From contig JAQVXD010000013.1 of the NCBI GenBank assembly GCA_028709385.1, positions 1 to 59,847 of the forward strand: a stretch of DNA of 59,847 nt, read 5' to 3'. A program made the position numbers and the translations under genes. The stretch is from Fermentimonas sp. GTDB lineage: Bacteria; Bacteroidota; Bacteroidia; Bacteroidales; Dysgonomonadaceae. Of the stretch, positions 49,819-58,228 are shown piece by piece. Under the pieces are notes generated by a model. The model was not told where the DNA came from. It ran no database searches and saw only the letters and a list, made by a program, of their open reading frames with translations. Position 1 is the first letter of the stretch. Every line of letters starts with the position of its first letter.

Positions 49819-51024
49819 TCACTCAACAAACAACCTGCTTCTTGCAATCATGCATGCACCTATAACACCTGCTTTATTTTTCAGTTTAGATGCTACTATA
49901 TCAGAGTCTTTATTAACAAGGCCAAGTGAGTGTTTTTTTACTGAACTCTTGATTGGGAGCATTATAAATCCTTCTGCATCAGCAACCTGCCCGCCCACAA
50001 CAACCAGTTCAGGGTTGAATATATTGATCAGGCCTGCAATGTATTTTCCAAGCTTGTAACCAACATCTTCAATAATTTCGATACACAGAGGGTCCTCAAG
50101 TGCAGTGGCTTTCATGATATTGGTTAAAGTGAGTTTACTTATATCCTTAACCTGTTCAGTTAAAATGGTGCTCTCCCCTTTTGCAATACGCTCATGTACC
50201 ATTCTGTGAATAGCCAGACCCGAAACTTCTGTCTCAAGACAACCTTTTTTACCGCAGTGGCATAAAATCTCATTATCAAAAGCCGGAAAATGTCCATACT
50301 CTCCCGAAAAACCCGATTTGCCGTAGTATGGTTTGCCGTCAATAATTATACCAATGCCAAGTCCCCATGAAATATTTACATAAATAATATCCTGAGCGAC
50401 ATCAATAGTGCCTTTCATGTATTCACCGTAGGCCATAGCCCTGGTGTCATTATCAATACCTACATTGTAATTCAGCTTCTTGGAGAGTACTTCGCTTACA
50501 GGTCGCTCATTAAAATAAAAGCTGCTGTAGCTATAACCAGATTCAGGGTTTACCCTTCCTGAAATATTAAGGTTAATGTTAAATATCTTCTGTTTGCGTT
50601 CCCCCGTTTTGTCGATGAAGTTTTGTATATGACTGCAAAGCAGGTCGAGTGATTCTGGTGTGTTTTCATATGTGTAAGGCAAACCCATCTGGTTTTCTAC
50701 TATATTCCCGGTAAAATCCATCAGAGCGATACTCAAATGGTGACGTGTCATATCCACACCTACAAAGTATGCGGATTCAGGATTCAACCCATAAACAAAG
50801 GGATGCCTGCCACCCGGTGTGTGAGCTTTTCCAAACTCTTTAATAAGATCCTGATCAATTAGCTCTGTTATAAACTTTGTTATGGTTGGAACACTAAGAT
50901 CAAGCACTTTCGATACTTCAGAGATAGTATCATTGCCGTTAGACATGAAATGAGTTAAAATGTCCTTTTTAATCTGTACGTTTTTTGGGCTTTTGTCGTT
51001 TCTAAAGAATAGATTTTTGACCAT
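49819..51024 (-). CDS. ROK-family transcriptional regulator (NagC/Mlc type)
   Basis: A 401-residue repressor-type protein. The N-terminal winged helix-turn-helix lies at about 20-85 (ISEVSKVLDLSVPTITKFI). The ROK sugar-kinase-fold domain follows, with the zinc motif in GHFPAFDNEILCHCGKKGCLETE near 245 (His, three Cys) and DxGxT-like VGVDMTRHHLS near 105. Many ROK regulators respond to phosphosugars such as GlcNAc-6-P; the ligand here is unknown, since no sugar genes adjoin it. It lies 85 bp upstream of metY on the same strand, with its own promoter box. Confidence 0.9.
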   Translation of the reverse strand: MVKNLFFRNDKSPKNVQIKKDILTHFMSNGNDTISEVSKVLDLSVPTITKFITELIDQDLIKEFGKAHTPGGRHPFVYGLNPESAYFVGVDMTRHHLSIALMDFTGNIVENQMGLPYTYENTPESLDLLCSHIQNFIDKTGERKQKIFNINLNISGRVNPESGYSYSSFYFNERPVSEVLSKKLNYNVGIDNDTRAMAYGEYMKGTIDVAQDIIYVNISWGLGIGIIIDGKPYYGKSGFSGEYGHFPAFDNEILCHCGKKGCLETEVSGLAIHRMVHERIAKGESTILTEQVKDISKLTLTNIMKATALEDPLCIEIIEDVGYKLGKYIAGLINIFNPELVVVGGQVADAEGFIMLPIKSSVKKHSLGLVNKDSDIVASKLKNKAGVIGACMIARSRLFVE

Positions 51025-51116
51025 GATATTCTGTTTAATGACGTGTATAGCTTATTGATTGCAGTTGTTTCAATTTAGCAGTCAATCTCTATAATAAATA
51101 AATTCAGTGAAAAACC

Positions 51117-51124
51117 CAAAGTTA
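51117..51124 (-). promoter_or_regulatory. Promoter -7 box of the ROK regulator gene
   Basis: TAACTTTG on the minus strand, a full match to TAnnTTTG. Leader to the ATG at 51024 is about 88 nt. Confidence 0.45.
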
Positions 51125-51295
51125 CGAAATATTTTGATTTAGACAACTCTTTTTCAATCTAATCATAATACTTTTTTTATTAAAATGATTCAATTATAAC
51201 TAAGCCCTTCACCATAGTTAAAAAGAGTGAAACTTTCCGGCTCAAGATAACCCGTTAGATCCTCTTTGTAATTTTCTCAAACCGATTTCATAACG

Positions 51296-51303
51296 TATCT
51301 TTG
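51296..51303 (+). promoter_or_regulatory. Promoter -7 box of the ABC-F gene
   Basis: TATCTTTG, a full match to TAnnTTTG. TTTG at 51265-51268 is a possible -33 element, but its 27-nt spacing is too long. The leader to the ATG at 51327 is about 19 nt. Confidence 0.55.
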
Positions 51304-51326
51304 CAGCCGTAAAAATAAAATAAGAT

Positions 51327-52964
51327 ATGGTACTGGTTGACGGGTTAGCTGTTGAGTTCGGGGGGACCACCCTGTTCTCCGATGTTTCTTTTGCAATAAA
51401 CCCCAAGGATCGTGTTGCACTGATGGGCAAAAACGGTGCAGGGAAATCTACATTACTCAAGATACTGGCTGGTGTGCGTGAGCCCACCAGAGGAAGGGTT
51501 TCGATGCCCAAGGATTTCTCGATTGCTTATCTGCCACAACACCTGATGACAGAGGACGACTGCACTGTCTTTGAGGAGACTGCACGTGCTTTTTCACGTG
51601 TTCATGAGTTAGAAAAAGAGATTCAAAGAATTAATGATGAACTTAACACACGTACCGATTACGAATCAGACGAGTATATGCAACTCATTGAGCAGGTTGC
51701 TGCATTAAGCGAGAAGTTCTACGGTATCGAAGAGATCAACTATGATTCAGCCGTGGAAAAGATGCTGCTAGGGTTGGGATTTTCACGAAGTGATTTCAAT
51801 CGGATGACTTCCGAATTCAGCGGAGGATGGCGAATGCGTATCGAGCTGGCAAAAATACTTCTTCAGGACCCTGATCTTATACTGCTCGATGAACCTACTA
51901 ATCACCTCGATATCGATTCCGTAGAATGGTTTGAGAATTTTCTTATCAACAGTGCCAAGGCCGTGGTTGTCATCTCTCACGACAGGGCATTCGTGGATAA
52001 CATAACCAACCGCACTATAGAGGTTACAATGGGGCGTATTTACGACTACAAAGCTTCCTACACCCACTATCTCGAATTGCGCAAAGAGCGTCGTGAGCAA
52101 CAACAAAAACAGTATGAAGACCAGCAGAAAATGATCGCTGAAACCAAAGAGTTTATCGAGCGGTTTAAAGGTACCTATTCCAAAACATTGCAAGTGCAGT
52201 CGCGGGTAAAGATGCTGGAAAAACTGGAATTGGTGGAAGTTGACGAGATAGATACTTCGGCACTTAAACTCCGCTTTCCACCGGCACCCCGTTCGGGCAG
52301 TTATCCCGTAACAGCCGAAAACGTCAGCAAATCGTATGATGAGAAGATTATTTTCAGCGGAGTGGATTTCACCATAGAGCGGGGTGAAAAGGTGGCATTC
52401 GTCGGTCGCAACGGTGAAGGTAAATCCACACTTGTAAAATGTATCATGGGCGAAACCCCCTTCGAAGGGAATTTACAATTGGGACATAACGTAAAAATAG
52501 GCTATTTTGCACAAAACCAGGCGTCGCTGCTGGATGAAGAGTTGACTGTTTTCCAGACCATCGACGATATTGCCGTTGGCGACATTCGTACTAAAATAAG
52601 GGATATACTGGGTGCATTCATGTTCGGCAGGGAAGATGTTGACAAGAAAGTGAAGATCCTCTCAGGAGGTGAACGGACACGCCTTGCAATGATAAAACTA
52701 CTGCTGGAGCCGGTGAACCTGCTTATTCTTGATGAGCCCACCAACCACCTTGACCTGAAAACAAAAGATATCCTTAAACAGGCATTGATAGATTTTGAAG
52801 GAACACTGATTGTTGTTTCTCACGATCGCGATTTCCTGAACGGACTGGTCACAAAAGTGTACGAATTCGGCAACCGGAAAGTCACTGAACACCTTGAGGA
52901 TATCTACGGATTCCTGGATAAGAAGAAGATGGAGAGTCTTAGGGAAATTGAAAGAAAAGGATAA
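51327..52964 (+). CDS. ABC-F family ATPase (EttA/YbiT/Uup type)
   Basis: Soluble tandem ABC ATPase of 545 residues that would act on the ribosome. The first domain has Walker A GKNGAGKST near 34, signature FSGGWRMR and Walker B LILLDEPTNHLD near 190; the second has GRNGEGKST near 360, LSGGERTR and LLILDEPTNHLD near 470. The linker between domains (about 240-310) is basic and glutamine-rich (REQQQKQYEDQQKM). There is no membrane segment. Function in the translation cycle or ribosome protection cannot be decided by sequence alone. Third-position G/C looks higher than in neighbouring genes. Confidence 0.92.
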   Translation: MVLVDGLAVEFGGTTLFSDVSFAINPKDRVALMGKNGAGKSTLLKILAGVREPTRGRVSMPKDFSIAYLPQHLMTEDDCTVFEETARAFSRVHELEKEIQRINDELNTRTDYESDEYMQLIEQVAALSEKFYGIEEINYDSAVEKMLLGLGFSRSDFNRMTSEFSGGWRMRIELAKILLQDPDLILLDEPTNHLDIDSVEWFENFLINSAKAVVVISHDRAFVDNITNRTIEVTMGRIYDYKASYTHYLELRKERREQQQKQYEDQQKMIAETKEFIERFKGTYSKTLQVQSRVKMLEKLELVEVDEIDTSALKLRFPPAPRSGSYPVTAENVSKSYDEKIIFSGVDFTIERGEKVAFVGRNGEGKSTLVKCIMGETPFEGNLQLGHNVKIGYFAQNQASLLDEELTVFQTIDDIAVGDIRTKIRDILGAFMFGREDVDKKVKILSGGERTRLAMIKLLLEPVNLLILDEPTNHLDLKTKDILKQALIDFEGTLIVVSHDRDFLNGLVTKVYEFGNRKVTEHLEDIYGFLDKKKMESLREIERKG

Positions 52965-53046
52965 GTTTCCCTGCACAATATCAAACTCTACAAAAAGATT
53001 TTGTGAAAAATAAGTAAATAAAAGAACTGTTGTTAAACAGAATTGT

Positions 53047-53054
53047 TATTTTTG
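53047..53054 (+). promoter_or_regulatory. Promoter -7 box of the DUF1573 gene
   Basis: TATTTTTG, a full match to TAnnTTTG. The transcript would start near 53059, with a leader of about 41 nt to the ATG at 53100. Confidence 0.55.
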
Positions 53055-53099
53055 TGTCTATAGGAGAATAATAGATAATTATCAACAAAATATATAACA

Positions 53100-53486
53100 A
53101 TGAAAAAGATAGGTTTTATTTTACTATTCAGTTTGTTAATGACCGGAATAACTTTTGCACAAAAGCAGCCGGCCATGGATTTCGAAAAAACAGAACACAA
53201 CTTTGGCACAATAAAAGAGGAGATTGGAGCTGTGACCACACGCTTCGAGTTCAAAAATACAGGCGATACTCCGCTCATCATTCAGCGTGTTGCCTCATCC
53301 TGTGGGTGTACAACTCCAAGCTATACCCGTGAACCGATATTACCGGGTAAGGAAGGAACAATTTCAGCGCAATATTCAACTGTGCGTCGTCCTGGTACTT
53401 TCAACAAAACTATCAGGGTTTATACTAATGTGCCGGATACGGTTTATGTGCTTACTATTAAAGGTAATGTGACGCCGAGAAAATAA
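53100..53486 (+). CDS. DUF1573 exported protein
   Basis: A 128-residue secreted protein. The signal peptide spans about 1-20 (ending TFAQ). The mature domain matches DUF1573: HNFGTIKEEIGAV, FEFKNTGDTPLII, then SSCGCTTPSYTREPILPG and IRVYTNVPDTVYVLTIKG, an immunoglobulin-like beta sandwich. The CGC motif is conserved in the family. Function is unknown; such small proteins are abundant in Bacteroidota. Monocistronic, with promoter and terminator on either side. Confidence 0.92.
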   Translation: MKKIGFILLFSLLMTGITFAQKQPAMDFEKTEHNFGTIKEEIGAVTTRFEFKNTGDTPLIIQRVASSCGCTTPSYTREPILPGKEGTISAQYSTVRRPGTFNKTIRVYTNVPDTVYVLTIKGNVTPRK

Positions 53487-53513
53487 TATTTTACTTTCGG
53501 ATTGATAATACAG

Positions 53514-53553
53514 ACCGAATGAAGTAAATTTGCAAATGACTTCATTCGGTTTT
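53514..53553 (+). terminator. Terminator of the DUF1573 gene
   Basis: ACCGAATGAAGT pairs perfectly with ACTTCATTCGGT (12 bp) around a 13-nt loop, and the last arm is followed by TTTAAT, giving TTTT at the end. It lies 28 bp after the gene. The base of the loop contains the meaB -7 box (53525-53532). Confidence 0.85.
53525..53532 (+). promoter_or_regulatory. Promoter -7 box of meaB, inside a terminator hairpin
   Basis: TAAATTTG, a full match to TAnnTTTG. It lies in the stem-loop junction and loop of the DUF1573 terminator. The meaB transcript would start near 53537 and carry the descending arm, with a leader of about 33 nt to the ATG at 53570. Confidence 0.5.
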
Positions 53554-53569
53554 AATATTTAATCAGATA

Positions 53570-54667
53570 ATGAAACATCCCGAGAACGACGAAAAATACA
53601 AAGGTTTGATTGTGAATAAAGGAGTAACCCAACCCCCAAGTGTGAATCCGTATCTTAAAAAACGGGCAAAGAGAAAAACACGTTCAGCAGAAGAGTATGT
53701 AGAAGGTATTTTGTCGGGCAACCGTACAATACTAAGCAAAGCTGTGACGCTGGTGGAGAGTTCACTTCCCGATCATCACGAACTTGCTCAAACAATAGTT
53801 GAACTCTGCCTGCCTCACTCAGGTAATTCAATCAGAGTAGGTATTACAGGCGTGCCGGGTGCAGGAAAAAGTACTTCAATCGACTCATTCGGGATGCATC
53901 TCTTGAAGAATGGTCATAAACTTGCTGTGCTTGCAATAGACCCTTCAAGTGAACGGTCTAAAGGCAGTATCCTTGGTGATAAAACACGCATGGAGAGGCT
54001 TTCGGTTGAACAGGATGCTTTTATAAGACCGTCTCCGTCAGCAGGATCTCTCGGTGGTGTGGCACGTAAGACCCGCGAAATTATTGTTCTTTGCGAAGCT
54101 GCAGGTTTTGATTATGTCTTTGTAGAAACAGTGGGAGTAGGGCAGTCGGAAATTGCCGTTCACTCGATGGTGGACTTCTTTCTTTTGATACAGCTTTCGG
54201 GCACCGGTGATGAGCTCCAGGGAATAAAAAGAGGAATTATGGAGATGGCCGACGGGATAGTGATTAATAAGGCCGACGGTGATAACAAAGCCAAAGCAAA
54301 TATAGCAAAGCGGCAACTGCAAAATGCGCTGCATCTTTTCCCTTTACCGGATTCAGGATGGTCACCTGAAGTGCTTACCTACTCTGGATATTATAACCTG
54401 GGTATAGAAGAGATCTGGGATATGATCGACCGTTATATACAATTTGTTAAAGATAATGGATTCTTCTATCAAAAAAGAAATGAGCAGGCAAAGTACAGGA
54501 TGTTCGAAACAATTAATGAAGATCTGCGTAACAATTTCTATAATAATCCTGAAATTGCTGCTCTTTTAGTGAAGCTTGAGGATGATCTGCTGCACACCAA
54601 AAAAAGCTCCTATGCTGCTGCAAAAGAAGCTCTGGAGAAATATTATGACCTGCAGAACAGAAAGTAA
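53570..54667 (+). CDS. meaB: MeaB-type GTPase, methylmalonyl-CoA mutase chaperone
   Basis: G3E GTPase that protects and reloads adenosylcobalamin in methylmalonyl-CoA mutase. The 365 residues have Walker A GVPGAGKST at 94-102, the switch region IDPSSERSKGSILGDKTRM, Walker B-like FDYVFVETVGVGQSE, and the base-recognition NKADGD near 235. The C-terminal dimerisation arm is present. The mutase genes are not in the window. The usual propionate/succinate pathway of Bacteroidales explains why the gene is present. Confidence 0.93.
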   Translation: MKHPENDEKYKGLIVNKGVTQPPSVNPYLKKRAKRKTRSAEEYVEGILSGNRTILSKAVTLVESSLPDHHELAQTIVELCLPHSGNSIRVGITGVPGAGKSTSIDSFGMHLLKNGHKLAVLAIDPSSERSKGSILGDKTRMERLSVEQDAFIRPSPSAGSLGGVARKTREIIVLCEAAGFDYVFVETVGVGQSEIAVHSMVDFFLLIQLSGTGDELQGIKRGIMEMADGIVINKADGDNKAKANIAKRQLQNALHLFPLPDSGWSPEVLTYSGYYNLGIEEIWDMIDRYIQFVKDNGFFYQKRNEQAKYRMFETINEDLRNNFYNNPEIAALLVKLEDDLLHTKKSSYAAAKEALEKYYDLQNRK

Positions 54668-54710
54668 TTTGCAGAATCATGGGTGATCTTTAGAAGCATA
54701 CTAAAAAAAT

Positions 54711-54742
54711 AAAAGAAAATTATTTTATAACAATTTTCTTTT
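54711..54742 (+). terminator. Terminator of meaB
   Basis: AAAAGAAAATT pairs with AATTTTCTTTT (11 bp) across a 10-nt loop, all A/T except one G-C pair. The T-rich end continues into the tRNA promoter (TTTTTTATAATTTTG). It is a weak hairpin, 44 bp after the meaB stop. Confidence 0.55.
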
Positions 54743-54745
54743 TTA

Positions 54746-54753
54746 TAATTTTG
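54746..54753 (+). promoter_or_regulatory. Promoter -7 box of the tRNA-Glu gene
   Basis: TAATTTTG, a full match to TAnnTTTG, 3 nt after the meaB terminator arm. The transcript would start near 54758, about 12 nt before the tRNA. Confidence 0.6.
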
Positions 54754-54769
54754 TAGTCTTAACCAACAA

Positions 54770-54841
54770 GGCGCATTCTTCTAACGGTTAGGAAAATTGT
54801 TTCTCAGGCAATGAATAGCGGTTCGATTCCGCTATGCGCTA
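54770..54841 (+). tRNA. tRNA-Glu, anticodon CUC
   Basis: A 72-nt cloverleaf. The acceptor GGCGCAT/ATGCGCT has a G1-U72 end pair. The D arm is TTCT/GGAA with loop AACGGTTA (G18-G19 present). The anticodon stem is ATTGT/GCAAT with loop TTCTCAG, so the anticodon is CTC (54803-54805). The T arm is AGCGG-TTCGATT-CCGCT, and the discriminator is A54841. CCA is not encoded. U13-G22, U31-G39 and G38 are unusual. The CUC anticodon reads GAG, which a UUC tRNA can also read. Confidence 0.85.
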
Positions 54842-54859
54842 CTACTTTCGTCTTACGAT

Positions 54860-55597
54860 TCACTCATCTTCGTCTTCGTCTACCGATTCCGACATGTTAT
54901 GGAAGACATTCTGAACATCATCATCTTCTTCAAACTTCTCAAGTAGTTTTTCTATCTGTTCACGCTGTTCCGGTTCAAGATCCTTGGTGTCTTTAGGGAT
55001 ACGTTCAAATTCTGCCGAGAAGATCTCAAATCCGTTATCCTCCAAATAATTTTGTATATCTGAATAGGATGTAAAATCGCCGTAAAGAAGAATATCTTCC
55101 TCTTCATTAACTACTTCATCCACTCCGAAATCGATTAATTCTAGCTCAAGATCCTCAAGATCAACGCCCTCTTTAGGTGCTATTTTGAATACACATTTAT
55201 GGTCGAACATAAACTCCAGACTTCCTGTAGTACCAAGAGAGCCGCCATGCTTGTTGAAATAGCTGCGTACATTGGCAACAGTGCGGGTAGGGTTGTCGGT
55301 AGCCGTCTCCACAACAATCGCTATGCCATATGGACCATAACCTTCGTAAATCATCTCCTTGTAGTTGGAGAAGTCTTTGTCTGTAGCCTTTTTTATAGCG
55401 CGCTCAACATTATCCTTAGGCATATTTTCTTTCTTCGCCTGCTGGATAAGTACCCTTAATCTTGGATTTGCGTCAGGCTCGGGACCGCCTTCTGTAACAG
55501 CAATAGTTATTTCTCTTCCTAATTTGGTGAAAACACGGGCCATGTTGCCCCATCTTTTCATTTTTCTTGCTTTACGATATTCAAATGCTCTTCCCAT
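54860..55597 (-). CDS. yebC: YebC/PmpR-family regulator
   Basis: A 245-residue YebC protein. The start MGRAFEYRKARKMKRWGNMARVFTKL and ITIAVTEGGPEPDANPRLR are family hallmarks, followed by NMPKDNVERAIKKA and YEGYGPYGIAIVVE. The acidic ending (SVDEDEDE) is common in Bacteroidota. YebC proteins have been described as transcription factors and, more recently, as translation factors that relieve ribosome stalling at proline stretches. It follows pheT by 92 bp on the same strand, a conserved order. The convergent tRNA ends 18 bp from its stop. Confidence 0.93.
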   Translation of the reverse strand: MGRAFEYRKARKMKRWGNMARVFTKLGREITIAVTEGGPEPDANPRLRVLIQQAKKENMPKDNVERAIKKATDKDFSNYKEMIYEGYGPYGIAIVVETATDNPTRTVANVRSYFNKHGGSLGTTGSLEFMFDHKCVFKIAPKEGVDLEDLELELIDFGVDEVVNEEEDILLYGDFTSYSDIQNYLEDNGFEIFSAEFERIPKDTKDLEPEQREQIEKLLEKFEEDDDVQNVFHNMSESVDEDEDE

Positions 55598-55689
55598 AAT
55601 GTTATCTTGATTACGCCCCTTGCTATTTAAATTAAATGCCTGCTTTTATATGTTTTATGTCTCCGGGATATTTTAAACTTATCCCTGAA

Positions 55690-58152
55690 TTATCTCAATT
55701 GTGCCCCCAGCTCATTCTGAAGGTTTTGCTGAATCTTACTCATTACCTTATCAATCTGCTTGTCGGTTAGTGTCTTGTCTTCGTCCTGAATAATGAAGTT
55801 GACAGCATACGATTTCTTTCCTTCCGACAGATTCTTTCCTTCATAAACATCAAACAGCACAACGTTCTTCAGCAATTTTCTTTCTGATTTAAGTGCAACC
55901 TGCTCTATCTGTGCGAAGGTGATATTCTTGTCTATAAGCAGAGCCAGGTCACGGCTTACTGCCGGGAATTTTGAGATCTCGGAAAATTGCACAGATTGTT
56001 TCTCAGACTCTTTCATCAGAAGATCCCAGTTCATCTCTGCAAAGAAAACGTCTGAATCTATGTCGAACGACTTCCTTATTGTTTTTGAAACTACACCAAA
56101 ATAGCCGAATTTTCGGTTATTCGTGCCAATAGTCATAGCAGCCGAAAATAGATCATTCTGAAGCGGCTCATAAACAAGGCGGTCGTGACCGATTCCAATC
56201 CTGGTCATAATGTTCTCAATATGCGCTTTCAGCTCAAATACAGAGCTCTGCTCTTCCGGTGCTGCCCAGTTTTTATGTGTACGCTTTCCGGTTATCCACA
56301 AACCAATATAAGTAGATTCAGAATACTCCGAAAGAATATCCCTATTACTCTTCTTCTCCGCGTCGAAGAAATAGCAATTGCCGAACTCGTAGAATTTAAG
56401 ATCTGCGTGCTTGCGATTACGGTTATAAACGATACTTTCAAGTCCCCCGAAAAGCATAGTCTGACGCATTACACTCAGATCGTTGCTCAACGGATTCACA
56501 AGAGAAACGCAATTCTTAAGCGGGTATGTCTCCAGCTTTTCATAATAACTCTTTTTAGTGAGAGAGTTATTCATAATTTCATTGAAACCGTTGGCTGTAA
56601 GTTGCTCCGATATAAGAGTCTGCAGTTTTTGTTTCCTGTCAGTAGGAGTCTGGTATGAAAGATTTGCCTTTAGCGAGTCGCTGATTTCCACATTATTGTA
56701 TCCGTAAATACGAAGTATATCTTCAATAACATCAACTTCACGGGTAACATCAACCCTGTATGTGGGGATACTAAGCACCATTCCACTTTCAACTTCAATT
56801 ACAATATCGATTTCAAGACTTTTCAGAATGCTCCTAATATCCTCTTTTGGTATCTCTTTCCCAATAAGTTTGTTGATTTTGTCGAACGTTAAAGCAACTT
56901 TTGGTATCTTAATCTCAACCGGATAAACATCCCTTATATGACCCGAAATCTCACCTCCTGCAAGCTCTTTAACCAGCATAGCAGCTCTTTTAAGAACGTA
57001 AACAGTGTTGTTGGGATCTGCTCCACGTTCAAAGCGGAATGATGAATCGGTATTTAAACCATGTCTGCGGGCTGTCTTTCTTACCCAAGTAGGGTGGAAG
57101 TAGGCCGACTCCAGGAACACATCAGTAGTTTTTTCTGTAACCCCTGAATACATACCGCCGAATACACCTGCAATACACATACCTTCATCAGAATTGCAAA
57201 TCATCAGGTCTTTGTCGCTCAATTCACGTTCCTGCTCATCGAGAGTTGTAAATTTTGTCTTTTCAGGCAATGTGCGCACAACCACCTCATCACCTTTTAT
57301 ATATGCAGCATCAAACGCATGCATCGGATGCCCTGTTTCATATAAAATGAAGTTGGTAATATCCACAATATTATTGATAGGACGCAGGCCAATCAGAAGA
57401 AGCTTATTTTTGAGCCAGTCGGGACTTTCCTTCACAGTCACGCCGCGTATGGTAAGTCCCGAATACCTCGGGCACGCTTCCTTGTTTTCAACAATCACCT
57501 CAATACCCCCATCTGTCTTGTCGATTGCAAAATCATCAACAGACGGTTTTGTTAAGCTAAACGGTTTTCCCTGCTGTTTCAGCCATGCTGCAAGATCCCT
57601 TGCAACACCATAATGAGAAGCAGCGTCAACACGGTTTGGTGTAATATCTATACTAAATACCCAATCACTTTTAACGTTGTAATATTCAGCTGCAGGAGTA
57701 CCCACTACTGCATCTTCAGGAAGAACTATAATGCCATCATGATTATCACTTAAGCCAAGTTCAGCTTCAGAGCAGATCATACCCACTGATTCCTCGCCGC
57801 GTATCTTCGAACGTTTAATCTTAAACTCCTCATCACCTGAGTAGAGAGTGGTGCCGACAGTAGCAACTACCACCTTCTGTCCCGCTGCCACATTAGGAGC
57901 CCCGCAAACAATATTAAGCGGTTCGTTTCCGTCACCGATGTCAACAGTTGTAAGATGCAGATGATCAGAATTAGGATGATCCACACAAGTTAAAACTTCA
58001 CCGATAACCAAACCTTCCAAACCACCTTTAAAAGTCTGAACCTCTTCAACACTTTCGGTTTCAAGTCCGATATGTGTTAACACGTCTGATGTTTGCTGCG
58101 GTGTTAAATCAAATTTAAGATACTCCTTGAGCCAGTTGTACGAAATATTCAT
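55690..58152 (-). CDS. pheT: Phenylalanyl-tRNA synthetase beta subunit
   Basis: Beta chain of the class II heterotetramer that charges tRNA-Phe. The 820 residues are full-length: an EMAP-type tRNA-binding domain (about 40-150; VIGEVLTCVDHPNSDHLHL), B3 and B4 domains, B5 (about 405-480) with DVIEDILRIYGYNNV, the catalytic-like core, and a C-terminal ferredoxin-like anticodon domain (about 725-820). pheS is not adjacent. A 64-nt leader carries a hairpin (see 58173-58199). Confidence 0.96.
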   Translation of the reverse strand: MNISYNWLKEYLKFDLTPQQTSDVLTHIGLETESVEEVQTFKGGLEGLVIGEVLTCVDHPNSDHLHLTTVDIGDGNEPLNIVCGAPNVAAGQKVVVATVGTTLYSGDEEFKIKRSKIRGEESVGMICSEAELGLSDNHDGIIVLPEDAVVGTPAAEYYNVKSDWVFSIDITPNRVDAASHYGVARDLAAWLKQQGKPFSLTKPSVDDFAIDKTDGGIEVIVENKEACPRYSGLTIRGVTVKESPDWLKNKLLLIGLRPINNIVDITNFILYETGHPMHAFDAAYIKGDEVVVRTLPEKTKFTTLDEQERELSDKDLMICNSDEGMCIAGVFGGMYSGVTEKTTDVFLESAYFHPTWVRKTARRHGLNTDSSFRFERGADPNNTVYVLKRAAMLVKELAGGEISGHIRDVYPVEIKIPKVALTFDKINKLIGKEIPKEDIRSILKSLEIDIVIEVESGMVLSIPTYRVDVTREVDVIEDILRIYGYNNVEISDSLKANLSYQTPTDRKQKLQTLISEQLTANGFNEIMNNSLTKKSYYEKLETYPLKNCVSLVNPLSNDLSVMRQTMLFGGLESIVYNRNRKHADLKFYEFGNCYFFDAEKKSNRDILSEYSESTYIGLWITGKRTHKNWAAPEEQSSVFELKAHIENIMTRIGIGHDRLVYEPLQNDLFSAAMTIGTNNRKFGYFGVVSKTIRKSFDIDSDVFFAEMNWDLLMKESEKQSVQFSEISKFPAVSRDLALLIDKNITFAQIEQVALKSERKLLKNVVLFDVYEGKNLSEGKKSYAVNFIIQDEDKTLTDKQIDKVMSKIQQNLQNELGAQLR

Positions 58153-58172
58153 TGTCTTGTGATTGCATGACA

Positions 58173-58199
58173 GGAGTTACAGGTATATCCCGTAATCCC
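58173..58199 (-). promoter_or_regulatory. Hairpin in the pheT leader
   Basis: On the minus strand TTACGGG pairs with CCTGTAA (one G-U) across ATATA, and GGG/CTCC-type flanks extend it past a single mismatch. It lies between the -7 box at 58221-58228 and the ATG at 58152. It has no T-tract, so it is not a simple attenuator. Confidence 0.4.
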
Positions 58200-58220
58200 A
58201 TACTTTTTCGAAATAGGTTT

Positions 58221-58228
58221 CAAAATTA
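58221..58228 (-). promoter_or_regulatory. Promoter -7 box of pheT-yebC
   Basis: TAATTTTG on the minus strand, a full match to TAnnTTTG. TTTG at 58252-58255 is a possible -33 element (23-nt spacer). The leader is about 64 nt. Confidence 0.55.

Larger units (their letters stand above)
51025..51326. other. 302-bp divergent intergenic region
   Basis: Contains -7 boxes for both flanking genes (minus TAACTTTG at 51117-51124; plus TATCTTTG at 51296-51303). The ROK gene would have a leader of about 88 nt. The middle is A+T-rich with no convincing hairpin or open frame. ROK operators are possible here, but I see no clear inverted repeat. Confidence 0.5.

Noticed and set aside
56185-56658. A 157-codon open frame opposite pheT
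   Set aside because: Lies wholly inside a full-length conserved gene; no recognisable domain or start signal.
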